From assembly GCF_937967675.1 (NCBI RefSeq), contig NZ_CALBSN010000034.1:1-41422 (forward strand): 41,422 nt of DNA. Direction: 5' to 3'. Source of the DNA: an uncultured Flavobacterium sp. Its GTDB lineage: Bacteria > Bacteroidota > Bacteroidia > Flavobacteriales > Flavobacteriaceae. The position numbers and the translations under genes were made by a program. This document shows, piece after piece, positions 29,894-38,903 of this stretch; positions within the stretch are counted from its first letter, which is position 1; the number at the start of each line of letters is the position of its first letter. The notes beneath the pieces were generated by a model. It saw only the letters and a program-made list of their open reading frames with translations, made no database searches and was not told where the DNA came from.

Positions 29894-31204
29894 ATGAAAA
29901 CAATCGATAGTATTCCAACATCAAAAATCCAACGTGCTTCTAAGCTCATTCAAACAGGAGCTAAAGTGGGTGTGAATTATCTTAAATATTACGGAGATAA
30001 AATCACCAAATCCGAAGAAGAAGCTAAAGAATCATTAAACAAAAATAACGCTGCTGACATTTATGACAGTTTAAAGCAATTGAAAGGAAGTGCTTTGAAA
30101 GTAGCTCAAATGTTAAGCATGGATAAAAATATCTTACCAAGAGCTTACGTGGAGAAATTCTCGTTGGCACAATTCTCTGTTCCACCGTTGTCGGCTCCAT
30201 TGGTAAACAAAACCTTTAAAAATTACTTTGGTAAACAACCAAACGAAATATACGATACCTTCAATGCCACTTCGATAAATGCGGCTAGCATTGGTCAAGT
30301 GCACCAAGCTACCAAAGATGGGAAAAAACTTGCTGTGAAAATTCAATATCCAGGTGTGGCAGAAAGTATTAGTTCAGATTTGGCTTTAGTGAAACCTATA
30401 GCCATCAAAATGTTCAACATTAAAGGAAAAGATTCGGATAAATATTTCAAAGAAGTTGAAGATAAATTGATTGAAGAAACCAATTACATCAACGAAGTGA
30501 AACAAAGTATTGAGATGGCCGAAGCTTGCCAAAACATTCCAAATTTGATATTTCCAAAGTACTATCCTGAATGGTCTTCGGAGAAAATCATTACGATGGA
30601 TTGGATGACTGGCGAACATTTATCAGAATTCACCGCTCATAATACCGATGCTGAGAAATCGAATATTTTAGGACAAACGCTTTGGGATTTTTACATGTTC
30701 CAAATGCACAATTTGAGAAAAGTCCATGCCGATCCACATCCAGGAAATTTCTTAATTACTAAAGATACAAAGTTAGTAGCTTTAGATTTTGGATGTATAA
30801 AAGAAGTTCCGAATGATTTTTATGTACCCTATTTCGAATTGGCGAAAAAAGAAAACTTGAATAATCCAGAATTCTTCCAATCGAAATTATACGAATTAGA
30901 AATTTTAAGAAAAGAAGACACGAAAGAAGAAATTGAATTCTTCACCGAAATGTTTCATGAGTTATTAAGCTTATTTGCACGACCTTTCCATGTGGAAGAA
31001 TTTGATTTTTCTGATGAGGAATTTTTCGGTCAAATTGCTGATTTAGGAGAACGTTATTCTAAAAACACCGAATTACGAAACATGAACGGTAATCGTGGTT
31101 CAAAGCATTTCATATATATAAACAGAACCTTTTTTGGTTTATACAATTTGATGCACGATTTAAAAGCTACAAATGTGAAAATCAACAACTTTATTCAATA
31201 TTAA
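29894..31204 (+). CDS. ABC1/UbiB family kinase-like protein
   Basis: 436 residues. This atypical kinase family supports ubiquinone or menaquinone metabolism and lipid handling at the membrane. The KxGQ-type motif of the N-terminal extension is altered to LKVAQML (in KGSALKVAQMLS). The Ala-rich loop reads INAASIGQVHQA. The nucleotide-binding Lys is in KLAVKIQYPGV, the catalytic loop is VHADPHPGNFLI, and the metal motif is LDFGCIK. All active-site residues are therefore present except that the KxGQ glycine is Ala. It is in an operon with the TetR-like gene and is closed by a terminator. Confidence 0.92.
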   Translation: MKTIDSIPTSKIQRASKLIQTGAKVGVNYLKYYGDKITKSEEEAKESLNKNNAADIYDSLKQLKGSALKVAQMLSMDKNILPRAYVEKFSLAQFSVPPLSAPLVNKTFKNYFGKQPNEIYDTFNATSINAASIGQVHQATKDGKKLAVKIQYPGVAESISSDLALVKPIAIKMFNIKGKDSDKYFKEVEDKLIEETNYINEVKQSIEMAEACQNIPNLIFPKYYPEWSSEKIITMDWMTGEHLSEFTAHNTDAEKSNILGQTLWDFYMFQMHNLRKVHADPHPGNFLITKDTKLVALDFGCIKEVPNDFYVPYFELAKKENLNNPEFFQSKLYELEILRKEDTKEEIEFFTEMFHELLSLFARPFHVEEFDFSDEEFFGQIADLGERYSKNTELRNMNGNRGSKHFIYINRTFFGLYNLMHDLKATNVKINNFIQY

Positions 31205-31228
31205 TTTTTGCCCCAAGCAATACCTTAA

Positions 31229-31265
31229 AATCCCTAACTAAGCCATAATGTTAGGGATTTTTTTA
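31229..31265 (+). terminator. terminator after the ABC1 kinase gene
   Basis: Perfect ten-base arms aatccctaac (31229-31238) and gttagggatt (31250-31259), with a T tract at 31258-31264. Confidence 0.92.
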
Positions 31266-31338
31266 TTGACATTCACTTCAATCCGTAACAAATCTAAAAT
31301 TCGTTCGTCTTACTAATAAATCAAAAAAACGAACAAAC

Positions 31339-32235
31339 TTGGAAACCATTTTAAAAATCTCGAATCTCAACAAGATTTTCAATAAACACTTACACGTCGT
31401 TAAAAATGTTTCTTTCGAAATCAAAAAAGGAAATGTTTACGGTATTTTGGGTCCAAACGGCTCAGGAAAATCAACCACTTTAGGAATTGTATTAAACGTG
31501 GTCAATAAAACCTCAGGCGATTTTGAATGGTTTGGTGGAAAAGTCGCTACGCATGACGCATTGAAAAAAGTCGGCGCCATAATCGAAAGACCCAACTTTT
31601 ATCCATACATGACCGCTAAAGAAAATTTGGAATTGGTTTGTAAAATCAAAGGAACACCATTTTCAAAAGTGGATGAAAAGTTAGAATTAGTTGGACTTTT
31701 AGAGCGCAAAAACGATAAATTTAGAACCTATTCTTTAGGAATGAAACAACGTTTGGCTATTGCTTCTGCCCTATTAAACGACCCAGAAATTTTAATCTTA
31801 GACGAACCTACCAACGGTTTAGATCCGCAAGGAATTCGTCAAATTCGAGATATTATTAAAATAATTGCATCACAAGGAACAACAATTCTATTGGCTTCGC
31901 ATTTATTAGACGAAGTGGAAAAAGTATGTAGTCATGTGGTAGTTTTACGAAAAGGCGAAATGTTGTATCAAGGAACCGTGCACAACATGATTGAAAACAA
32001 CAGTTTCTTCGAACTAAAATCAAACGATATGCTTCGATTGAAGACCGTTTTAGACAAACACCCTTTTGTAGAAAACACTATTGAAGAAGATGGAAAACTA
32101 ATGGTTTATCTAAAACAAGACATTGCCGCTCAAGATTTGAATTCGTATTTATTTGAGCAAAACATTGTTTTAGAACACTTAGTAAAAAGAAAAAACAGCC
32201 TTGAAGAACAATTCCTTGAATTAACAAAAAACTAA
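31339..32235 (+). CDS. ABC transporter ATP-binding protein, TTG start
   Basis: 298 residues. Motifs: Walker A GPNGSGKST (38-46), signature YSLGMKQRL, Walker B ILILDEPTNGLDPQG, and LLASHLLDEVEKV with the switch His, then a C-terminal extension of about 90 residues seen in ABC-2 exporters. The start is read as TTG at 31339. No ATG or GTG occurs in frame between the preceding stop (TGA at 31267) and well inside the conserved ATPase, while METILKISNLNK is the expected N-terminus. It precedes its permease by 7 bases. The substrate is unknown. Confidence 0.92.
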   Translation: METILKISNLNKIFNKHLHVVKNVSFEIKKGNVYGILGPNGSGKSTTLGIVLNVVNKTSGDFEWFGGKVATHDALKKVGAIIERPNFYPYMTAKENLELVCKIKGTPFSKVDEKLELVGLLERKNDKFRTYSLGMKQRLAIASALLNDPEILILDEPTNGLDPQGIRQIRDIIKIIASQGTTILLASHLLDEVEKVCSHVVVLRKGEMLYQGTVHNMIENNSFFELKSNDMLRLKTVLDKHPFVENTIEEDGKLMVYLKQDIAAQDLNSYLFEQNIVLEHLVKRKNSLEEQFLELTKN

Positions 32236-32242
32236 TCCACCG

Positions 32243-33094
32243 ATGAAAAGATTACTATCTATAGAATTTCAAAAAATTTGGAAAAACAAAGCCAGTCGCG
32301 TTTTATTATTAACCTATTTTGTCTTATTAAGTTTCATTGCCTTAATTGCATCTATTAAATTTAGTATTGGAACTTTCGAGATTAGAATTGCTGACCAAGG
32401 GATTTTCAATTTCCCTTACATTTGGCATTTTAACACTTATGTTGCGGCATTTTTCAAAATATTTTTAGCCATAGTTATTGTTTCGATGATGGCAAACGAA
32501 TACACTTACGGAACGCTAAAACAAAACCTTATTGACGGATTAAGCAAAAAGGAATTTATACTTTCTAAATTTTTAGTTGTTAGCTCTTTCGCTGCTGCTT
32601 CAACAATTTTTGTATTCATAATGTCTTTAATTTTAGGTTATTCCTTCTCATCATACAATGAATTATCAATCGTTTTTAGTGATTTAGAATATTTATTAGC
32701 CTTTTTCATCAAACTTTTTGCCTTTTTCTCTTTCTGTTTGTTCTTAGGGATTTTAGTAAAACGAAGTGCTTTTGCTTTAGGATTTTTATTCGTTTGGTTT
32801 GTAGGTGAAAATATCTTTTATTGGTTAGTAAAATTTGTAATTTTAGGTGGCGATGACAAACATAAAAACTTTGGAGATACCATTATTCAGTACTTCCCAA
32901 TAGAAGCAATGAGTAATTTAGTAAAAGAACCAATTACCCGATTAAGCGCTATTAAAACGATTGAAAATGCCGTTGGAGGTGCTCAAACAGCAAAAGATTA
33001 TAGTATTCATTTCTCGCAAATTAGCATTGTTTTAGTCTGGACTTTTATATTTATTTTAACATCTTATTACATTCTTAAAAAGCGCGATTTATAG
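32243..33094 (+). CDS. ABC-2 type transporter permease
   Basis: 283 residues with about six hydrophobic helices, one near residues 20-40 and the rest from about 70 on (for example AAFFKIFLAIVIVSMMANEY and ASTIFVFIMSLILGYSFSS). MANEYTYGTLKQNLIDGLSKKEF is the characteristic cytoplasmic loop of ABC-2 permeases (N-E-x-x-x-G-T). It forms an exporter with the ATPase encoded 7 bases upstream. A TATCTTTG promoter element lies directly at its 3' end, so transcription of the next gene can start separately. Confidence 0.9.
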   Translation: MKRLLSIEFQKIWKNKASRVLLLTYFVLLSFIALIASIKFSIGTFEIRIADQGIFNFPYIWHFNTYVAAFFKIFLAIVIVSMMANEYTYGTLKQNLIDGLSKKEFILSKFLVVSSFAAASTIFVFIMSLILGYSFSSYNELSIVFSDLEYLLAFFIKLFAFFSFCLFLGILVKRSAFALGFLFVWFVGENIFYWLVKFVILGGDDKHKNFGDTIIQYFPIEAMSNLVKEPITRLSAIKTIENAVGGAQTAKDYSIHFSQISIVLVWTFIFILTSYYILKKRDL

Positions 33095-33102
33095 TATCTT
33101 TG
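33095..33102 (+). promoter_or_regulatory. -7 element of the T9SS cargo gene
   Basis: TATCTTTG, an exact TAnnTTTG, starting one base after the permease stop and 16 bases before the ATG at 33111. No clear -33 box. Confidence 0.5.
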
Positions 33103-33110
33103 CCGATGCT

Positions 33111-35132
33111 ATGAATACTTTTAAAATCACCATTTCTGTCTTACTTTTCGCATTGGTAATCCAATTCGGAAACGCTCAAAACATTTTAGTTGACGAAGGT
33201 TATACACCACAATATCTTGTAAATGATGTTTTAATAAACAGTTCCTGCGCTAATGTTTTAAATGTTAGTGTTTCAGGGGGAAACTTTGCAAGTGGCGAAA
33301 AAAGTTTTGGTTATTTTGATGCCACTGGAACTTCTTTCCCTTTTCAGAATGGTATCGTTTTATCAACAGGAAAAATCGTTAATGCGCAAGGCCCAAATAC
33401 TTCTTTATCAGACGATGGTGGAAATATGGGTTGGAACGGTGATCCCGATTTAAATCAAGCATTAGGTTTGAGCAATACTTTCAACGCAACTGTTTTAGAA
33501 TTTGATTTCATCCCACTGGGAAATAGAATAAGCTTTGATTATATTTTTTCATCCGAACAATATTTATCAAATCCAATGTCAAATCAATGTAATTTCACAG
33601 ATGGATTTGCATTTTTATTAAAAAGAAACGGAGAGACAAATTATCAAAATTTAGCAGTGGTTCCAGGTACCAATATTCCTGTAAAAGTGAATACTGTGAG
33701 AGGCTCTGGAACGATTTGTCCACCAGCCAATCAAGCCTATTTTGATGCTTTCAATGACACGAACCATCCCACTAATTTTAATGGTCAAACCAAAATTTTG
33801 AAAGCAGAGTCTGATGTTATTCCAGGAGAAACCTATCACATTAAATTAGTAATCGCTGACGAAGGAAACCATCGATTTGACTCTGCCATATTCTTAGGTG
33901 GAGGAAGTTTTAACTTCGGAATCGATTTAGGTGACGATCGCTTAATTGCAACAGGTAATCCACTTTGTCCTAGCGAAACATTAACTGTTGATGCTACTCA
34001 AGCTGGAGCAACTGGATACCAATGGTTTAGAAACACAAACCCAATACCTGGCGCAACTAATCCTACTTACTCTATTACATCTGCAGGAGATTATACGGTA
34101 AACATTTTTTATGGCACCACGTGTTCTCCTCCTTCCAATACACTTAAAATCGAATACGCAGAATCATTAGTAATCAATCAAGATTTATTTACAGAATGTG
34201 ATGCTGATACTAATCAAGATGGAAAAACAGTTTTTGATTTAGATGTTATCAAAAATCAATTATTCACAAACCTTCCTACAGATTATAACATTTCATTTTT
34301 TGAAATACCTACAAGCACAACAGCTTTACCAACAAATTATACCAATACAATTCCAAACAATCAAACCATTTATGCTAGAATCATGAATATTCAAGGTTGT
34401 TATTCGGATTATCCTGTGAATTTAGTAGTAAATACATTTGATACTATTTTAGCGGATGAGACTATTGGCCTTTGTGAAAATTCTATATTAACTTTAGATG
34501 CTGGAAGCGGTTTTACCTCTTATGAGTGGAATACAGATCCACCTCAATTTACCCAACAAATAACCGTAAATTCTGGCGGAAGTTATGAAGTTACGGTAAC
34601 AAACTCATTTAATTGCTCCAAAACAAAAACATTTACAGTTGAAGCTTCTGGAATTGCAACGATTGAAGATATATTCATTAACGATTTTCAAGAAAACAAC
34701 TCAGCTACTATTCAAATTTCAGCCTCTAGTTTAGGTAATTATGAATTTTCACTAGACGACATTAATTATCAAGATTCTAATATATTCACCAATTTATTAG
34801 AGGGCGAATACACCGTTTATGTCAACGATAAGAAAAAATGTGGTGTTGCTAAAAGAACATTTTACATTTTAGATTATCCAAAATACTTTACTCCTAATGG
34901 CGATAATTATAATGATACTTGGTATATCAAAAATTTAAGAAAAAGAAATTTACAAAATAGTACAGTTAGTATTTTTGATCGATATGGAAAATTAATAAAA
35001 CAGTATAATGCTAATACTGAAGCTTGGGATGGCACATTTAATGGAAGTAATTTACCCTCAAACGATTATTGGTTCACATTGGAATTAACAAATGGAAAAA
35101 TTATAAAAGGTCACTTTACACTAAAACGTTAG
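33111..35132 (+). CDS. choice-of-anchor L domain protein with a T9SS type B sorting domain
   Basis: 673 residues. The signal peptide is ISVLLFALVIQFGNAQ. Residues about 30-270 form a choice-of-anchor L domain (GIVLSTGKIVNAQGPN, EFDFIPLGNRISFDYIFSSE, CNFTDGFAFLL, IKLVIADEGNHRFDSAIFL). An Ig-like segment follows (GYQWFRNTNPIPGATN), then a region with paired cysteines, and the last 90 residues are a gliding motility-associated type B sorting domain (PKYFTPNGDNYNDTWYIKNL, STVSIFDRYGKLI, DYWFTLEL). It is exported by Sec, then across the outer membrane by the T9SS, and probably attached to the surface. It may act in adhesion. It has its own -7 element. Confidence 0.92.
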   Translation: MNTFKITISVLLFALVIQFGNAQNILVDEGYTPQYLVNDVLINSSCANVLNVSVSGGNFASGEKSFGYFDATGTSFPFQNGIVLSTGKIVNAQGPNTSLSDDGGNMGWNGDPDLNQALGLSNTFNATVLEFDFIPLGNRISFDYIFSSEQYLSNPMSNQCNFTDGFAFLLKRNGETNYQNLAVVPGTNIPVKVNTVRGSGTICPPANQAYFDAFNDTNHPTNFNGQTKILKAESDVIPGETYHIKLVIADEGNHRFDSAIFLGGGSFNFGIDLGDDRLIATGNPLCPSETLTVDATQAGATGYQWFRNTNPIPGATNPTYSITSAGDYTVNIFYGTTCSPPSNTLKIEYAESLVINQDLFTECDADTNQDGKTVFDLDVIKNQLFTNLPTDYNISFFEIPTSTTALPTNYTNTIPNNQTIYARIMNIQGCYSDYPVNLVVNTFDTILADETIGLCENSILTLDAGSGFTSYEWNTDPPQFTQQITVNSGGSYEVTVTNSFNCSKTKTFTVEASGIATIEDIFINDFQENNSATIQISASSLGNYEFSLDDINYQDSNIFTNLLEGEYTVYVNDKKKCGVAKRTFYILDYPKYFTPNGDNYNDTWYIKNLRKRNLQNSTVSIFDRYGKLIKQYNANTEAWDGTFNGSNLPSNDYWFTLELTNGKIIKGHFTLKR

Positions 35133-35176
35133 GCATAATAATTGCAGAATAGCTTACAAAATAATATATTCGCAGT

Positions 35177-36187
35177 ATGATGCAAATACACGAAATTGAA
35201 GCCATTAAATTACTTTTAGCTTCGCCAAAAAAAATTACAATTGTACCTCATAGAAATCCAGATGGAGACGCTATGGGTTCTACTTTAGGTTTATACCATA
35301 CATTAAAACAATTACAACACGATGTTGTAGTAATGGCACCAAATGAATTTCCCGACTTCTTATCTTGGTTACCCGAAAGTGAAAAAGTCATTGTATTTGA
35401 ACGCAGTTTTGATACGTGTAAAGGAATTTTAGAAAAATCCGAATTACTTTTTACACTGGATTTTAACGCTTTGCATCGTACTGGTGATCAAATGGAAAAT
35501 GTGTTAAAAACACTTACAGTTCCAAGTGTGATGATAGACCATCATCAAGCTCCAGATGGATATGCTACTTATACTTTTTCAGATACTACTTATGGCTCAA
35601 CTTGTGAAATGGTATATGATTTTATTTACCAATTAGGTTTTGAAAACCTAATCAACAAAACAGTTGCAACATGTTTATATACTGGAATTGTTACTGATTC
35701 TGGAAGTTTTAGATTTCCTAAAACAACCAGTAAAACACACAAATGTGTCGCAGATTTAATTGATAAAGGCATAAACAATAGTGAAATTCATAATTTACTT
35801 TTCGATAATTCATCATACAATCGTTTGTTGTTATTAGGAAAAGCACTTCAGAATTTGAAAATGCTTCCTGAATACAAAACAACCTATATTACTCTAAGTC
35901 AAGACGAATTAAATGAATTTGGTCATCAAAAAGGAGATACAGAAGGCATTGTAAACTACGGATTAAGCATCAAAGGAATCGATTTCACAGCTATTTTCAT
36001 CGAAAACAAAGAAGAAGGAATTATTAAAATTTCTTTCCGTTCTCAAGGCGATTTTGATGTAAATCAATTTGCAAGAAATCATTTCAATGGCGGTGGTCAC
36101 ATCAATGCTGCTGGTGGAAAATCTTTTTCAAATTTAGAAGAAACGGTACAACAATTTATTGCTATTTTAGCAACAGAAAAAAAATAA
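35177..36187 (+). CDS. DHH family phosphoesterase (NrnA-like)
   Basis: 336 residues. It probably degrades short oligoribonucleotides or dephosphorylates 3'-phosphoadenosine 5'-phosphate. The DHH domain holds VPHRNPDGDAMGS (His25, Asp29, Asp31), MIDHHQAPD (Asp121-His122-His123) and TGIVTDSGSFRF (Asp174), all metal ligands. The DHHA1 domain ends in GGGHINAAGG (305-314). The two first codons are both ATG (35177 and 35180), so either may start. A TATATTCG, one base from the -7 consensus, lies upstream at about 35166. gldI follows after 2 bases, so they are cotranscribed. Confidence 0.92.
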   Translation: MMQIHEIEAIKLLLASPKKITIVPHRNPDGDAMGSTLGLYHTLKQLQHDVVVMAPNEFPDFLSWLPESEKVIVFERSFDTCKGILEKSELLFTLDFNALHRTGDQMENVLKTLTVPSVMIDHHQAPDGYATYTFSDTTYGSTCEMVYDFIYQLGFENLINKTVATCLYTGIVTDSGSFRFPKTTSKTHKCVADLIDKGINNSEIHNLLFDNSSYNRLLLLGKALQNLKMLPEYKTTYITLSQDELNEFGHQKGDTEGIVNYGLSIKGIDFTAIFIENKEEGIIKISFRSQGDFDVNQFARNHFNGGGHINAAGGKSFSNLEETVQQFIAILATEKK

Positions 36188-36189
36188 TT

Positions 36190-36747
36190 ATGAAAATTAA
36201 AAACCTATTCCTTTTTGGAGCAATGATTTTCTTAGCCAGTTGTTCGCAACAACAACAAGCTAGAAAACCTATTTCTCACACTTCAGGAACTTTCATAAAA
36301 GAATCTATTGAGCGAAACAAAATATTAATCGCTGACGAAGAAGATTTAATTGCTGAAATTATTAAAAACGATTCTTTAAAATCATACATCGCTTCAAACA
36401 AGGGATATTGGTACAAATACGAAACAAAAGTAGACGAAATTACACCTACTCCTAAAAGAGGAGATATTGCTTTTTTTGATTATGAAATCAAAGATTTAAA
36501 AAGCAGAATTATCTACACAATTGCCGATACAAAACCCCAAACCTATTATGTAGATAAAGAAAATATTATGATGGGTTTACGTGATGGAATCAAACTTATG
36601 AAAAAAGGAGAAACTGTTACATTTTTATTTCCCTCACACATGGCATATGGATATCATGGTGACGATAAAAAAATTGGCACTAACGAGCCTTTAATTTGTA
36701 CTGTAAGTTTAAACGACATTAAAGTAGACACTCAAGCTAAAAACTAA
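36190..36747 (+). CDS. gldI: gliding motility lipoprotein GldI, FKBP-type isomerase
   Basis: 185 residues. The lipoprotein signal peptide ends in LASC (Cys18), followed by SQQQQARKPIS. The C-terminal 100 residues are an FKBP-type peptidyl-prolyl isomerase domain (KRGDIAFFDYEIKDLKSRII, MMGLRDGIKLMKKGETVTFL, PSHMAYGYHGD, EPLICTVSLNDI). In flavobacteria GldI is required for gliding motility and helps folding of components of the gliding and T9SS machinery. It is in an operon with the DHH gene upstream and two cyclophilin-FKBP fusion genes downstream (5- and 9-base gaps), making a folding cluster for exported proteins. Confidence 0.93.
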   Translation: MKIKNLFLFGAMIFLASCSQQQQARKPISHTSGTFIKESIERNKILIADEEDLIAEIIKNDSLKSYIASNKGYWYKYETKVDEITPTPKRGDIAFFDYEIKDLKSRIIYTIADTKPQTYYVDKENIMMGLRDGIKLMKKGETVTFLFPSHMAYGYHGDDKKIGTNEPLICTVSLNDIKVDTQAKN

Positions 36748-36752
36748 AAAAA

Positions 36753-37841
36753 ATGAAAATTACCTCAATTTTACTACTAAGCATTTTTACTCTTTTTACT
36801 TCATGCACAAAATCTTATGACAACCTAAAAGAAGGTTTATATGCCGATATCGAAACAGCAAAAGGGAGTATGATTGTTAAATTAGAATTTGAAAAAGTTC
36901 CGAATACCGTTGCCAATTTCGTAACCTTAGCAGAAGGCAAAAATCCTTTTGTAAGTGAAGAATTTAAAGGAAAACCATTTTATGATGGTTTAAAATTTCA
37001 CCGAGTTATTGGAGATTTCATGATACAAGGAGGCGATCCAAATGGAGATGGTTCTGGTGGCCCTGGTTATAAATTTAAAGATGAATTTCATCCTGATTTA
37101 AAACATTCAAAAGCTGGAATTTTATCTATGGCAAATGCGGGTCCAAGTACGAATGGAAGTCAATTTTTCATCACTCACAAAGAAACGCCATGGCTAGACA
37201 ATATGCACACTGTTTTTGGTGAAGTGGTGGAAGGATTAGAGGTAATTAATACAATTGCAGCTGATGATGTTATTGAAAAAATTACAATTATTAGAATTGG
37301 AAATGCTGCTAAAAAGTTTGATGCTGTAAAGATTTTCAAAAATTACTATTCTTCAGTTGCAAAAGAAATTAAAGAAGCTGAAGAAAAGGCAAAACAAATC
37401 ATTGAAAATAAAGCTAAAGAAATCACCACTTTAAAAGCAACCGGAACAAAAACAAAATCGGGATTAATCTATCAAATCCTTAAAAAAGGTGGCGATAAGA
37501 AACCTTCAAACGGAGCACAAGTGTTTGTAAATTATGCAGGTTATTTAGAAAATGGCCAACTTTTTGATACTAGCTACGAAGACGTTGCTAAATTATTTGG
37601 AAAGTTTAATCAGCAAAGAGCTCAGCAAGGCGGTTATACTCCAATTCCATCAACAATAGGAAATCTTCAGTTTATCCCTGGATTTATAGAAGGAATTAAC
37701 ATGATGAATTTTGGAGATAAATTAATGTTGTACATCCCTGCTGAATTAGGTTATGGACAACAAGGTGCTGGAGATGTTATTCCTCCAAACGCTAATATTA
37801 TTTTTGAAGTTGAACTTTTAGAAACCAATACCACTAAATAA
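36753..37841 (+). CDS. cyclophilin-FKBP fusion peptidylprolyl isomerase, lipoprotein
   Basis: 362 residues. The lipobox LFTSC (Cys18) gives a lipidated periplasmic protein. Residues about 28-185 are a cyclophilin domain (FHRVIGDFMIQGGDP, ANAGPSTNGSQFFITH, WLDNMHTVFGEVV). Residues 195-228 are a charged helical linker (KEIKEAEEKAKQIIENKAKE). Residues 232-360 are an FKBP domain (VFVNYAGYLENGQLFDTS, IPGFIEGINMM, IPAELGYGQQGAGDVIPPN). The FKBP domain has an insertion between the first and second motif (DVAKLFGKFNQQRAQQGGYT). It is adjacent to a paralogue with the same architecture. Confidence 0.92.
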   Translation: MKITSILLLSIFTLFTSCTKSYDNLKEGLYADIETAKGSMIVKLEFEKVPNTVANFVTLAEGKNPFVSEEFKGKPFYDGLKFHRVIGDFMIQGGDPNGDGSGGPGYKFKDEFHPDLKHSKAGILSMANAGPSTNGSQFFITHKETPWLDNMHTVFGEVVEGLEVINTIAADDVIEKITIIRIGNAAKKFDAVKIFKNYYSSVAKEIKEAEEKAKQIIENKAKEITTLKATGTKTKSGLIYQILKKGGDKKPSNGAQVFVNYAGYLENGQLFDTSYEDVAKLFGKFNQQRAQQGGYTPIPSTIGNLQFIPGFIEGINMMNFGDKLMLYIPAELGYGQQGAGDVIPPNANIIFEVELLETNTTK

Positions 37842-37850
37842 AATTATACA

Positions 37851-38861
37851 ATGAAGAATATTGCTAAACTAGTTGCTATTATTTTGAGTTCATCAACTAT
37901 GATGTTCGCACAAAACAAAACTCAAGAAGGGATTTTTGCAGAAATCAATACCACTAAAGGAAAAATTATTACTCAATTAGAATATCAAAAAACACCTATT
38001 ACAGTTGCTAACTTTATTTCGCTTACAGAAGGCAAAAATCCAAAAGCAGATGTAAAATTTAAAGGAAAACCATTCTATAATGGATTAAAATTTCATAGAG
38101 TTATTGCTGACTTTATGATTCAAGGTGGTTGCCCAGAAGGCAACGGTACTGCTGGACCAGGATATAAATTTGAAGATGAAATTGTGGCCGATTTAAAACA
38201 TTCTGGAAAAGGAATACTATCAATGGCTAATGCAGGACCAGCTACAAATGGAAGTCAATTTTTCATTACCCACAAAGCTACACCTTGGCTAGATGGCAAA
38301 CATACTGTTTTTGGACATGTAATAAGTGGCCAAGAAGTAGTTGACAAAGTTGCCCAAAATGACGTGATTACTTCTATAAAAATCATCAGAGTGGGCAAAG
38401 AAGCTAAAAAATTCAATGCTGAAAAAACTTTTGCTGATTACTTTGTAAAAAAAGAAGTTGAAGAAAAATTGGCTGCTGAAAAACAAAAAGAAGCAAAAGA
38501 AAAAGCTTTAAAAGAATTTGCTAATGCTGCCACAACTCCTAGCGGTTTAAAATATATCGTTTTACAAGAAGGAACAGGTAATAAACCAGTTGCAACTAGT
38601 AACGTTAAAGTACACTACACTGGAATGTTCTTAGACGGAAAAGTTTTTGATAGTAGTGTACAAAGAGGTGAAACAATTGATTTTGGTTTGAACCAAGTAA
38701 TCAAAGGTTGGACAGAAGGCGTTCAATTAATGTCAGAAGGTTCAAAATATAAATTTTATATCCCTTCAAATTTAGCATACGGCGAAAGAGGCGCAGGTGG
38801 TGTTATACCTCCAAATACAGATTTAATTTTTGAAGTTGAATTAATTAAAATCAATCAATAA
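37851..38861 (+). CDS. cyclophilin-FKBP fusion peptidylprolyl isomerase, exported
   Basis: 336 residues. The signal peptide ends near SSSTMMFAQ, with no lipobox, so unlike its paralogue it should be soluble in the periplasm. The cyclophilin domain (FHRVIADFMIQGGCP, ANAGPATNGSQFFITH, WLDGKHTVFGHVI) covers about residues 27-180. A Lys/Glu-rich linker follows (EEKLAAEKQKEAKEKALKEF), then a standard FKBP domain (VKVHYTGMFLDGKVFDSS, VIKGWTEGVQLM, IPSNLAYGERGAGGVIPPNT) without the insertion of the first copy. It is the last gene of the gldI operon, followed by a 14-base perfect hairpin. Confidence 0.93.
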   Translation: MKNIAKLVAIILSSSTMMFAQNKTQEGIFAEINTTKGKIITQLEYQKTPITVANFISLTEGKNPKADVKFKGKPFYNGLKFHRVIADFMIQGGCPEGNGTAGPGYKFEDEIVADLKHSGKGILSMANAGPATNGSQFFITHKATPWLDGKHTVFGHVISGQEVVDKVAQNDVITSIKIIRVGKEAKKFNAEKTFADYFVKKEVEEKLAAEKQKEAKEKALKEFANAATTPSGLKYIVLQEGTGNKPVATSNVKVHYTGMFLDGKVFDSSVQRGETIDFGLNQVIKGWTEGVQLMSEGSKYKFYIPSNLAYGERGAGGVIPPNTDLIFEVELIKINQ

Positions 38862-38863
38862 TA

Positions 38864-38895
38864 AATAAGCCGCTAAAATAATTTAGCGGCTTATT
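38864..38895. terminator. bidirectional terminator after the isomerase operon
   Basis: Perfect 14-base arms aataagccgctaaa (38864-38877) and tttagcggcttatt (38882-38895) with a 4-base loop. It separates the plus-strand isomerase operon from the minus-strand small gene. Confidence 0.85.
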
Positions 38896-38903
38896 TATTG
38901 CTA

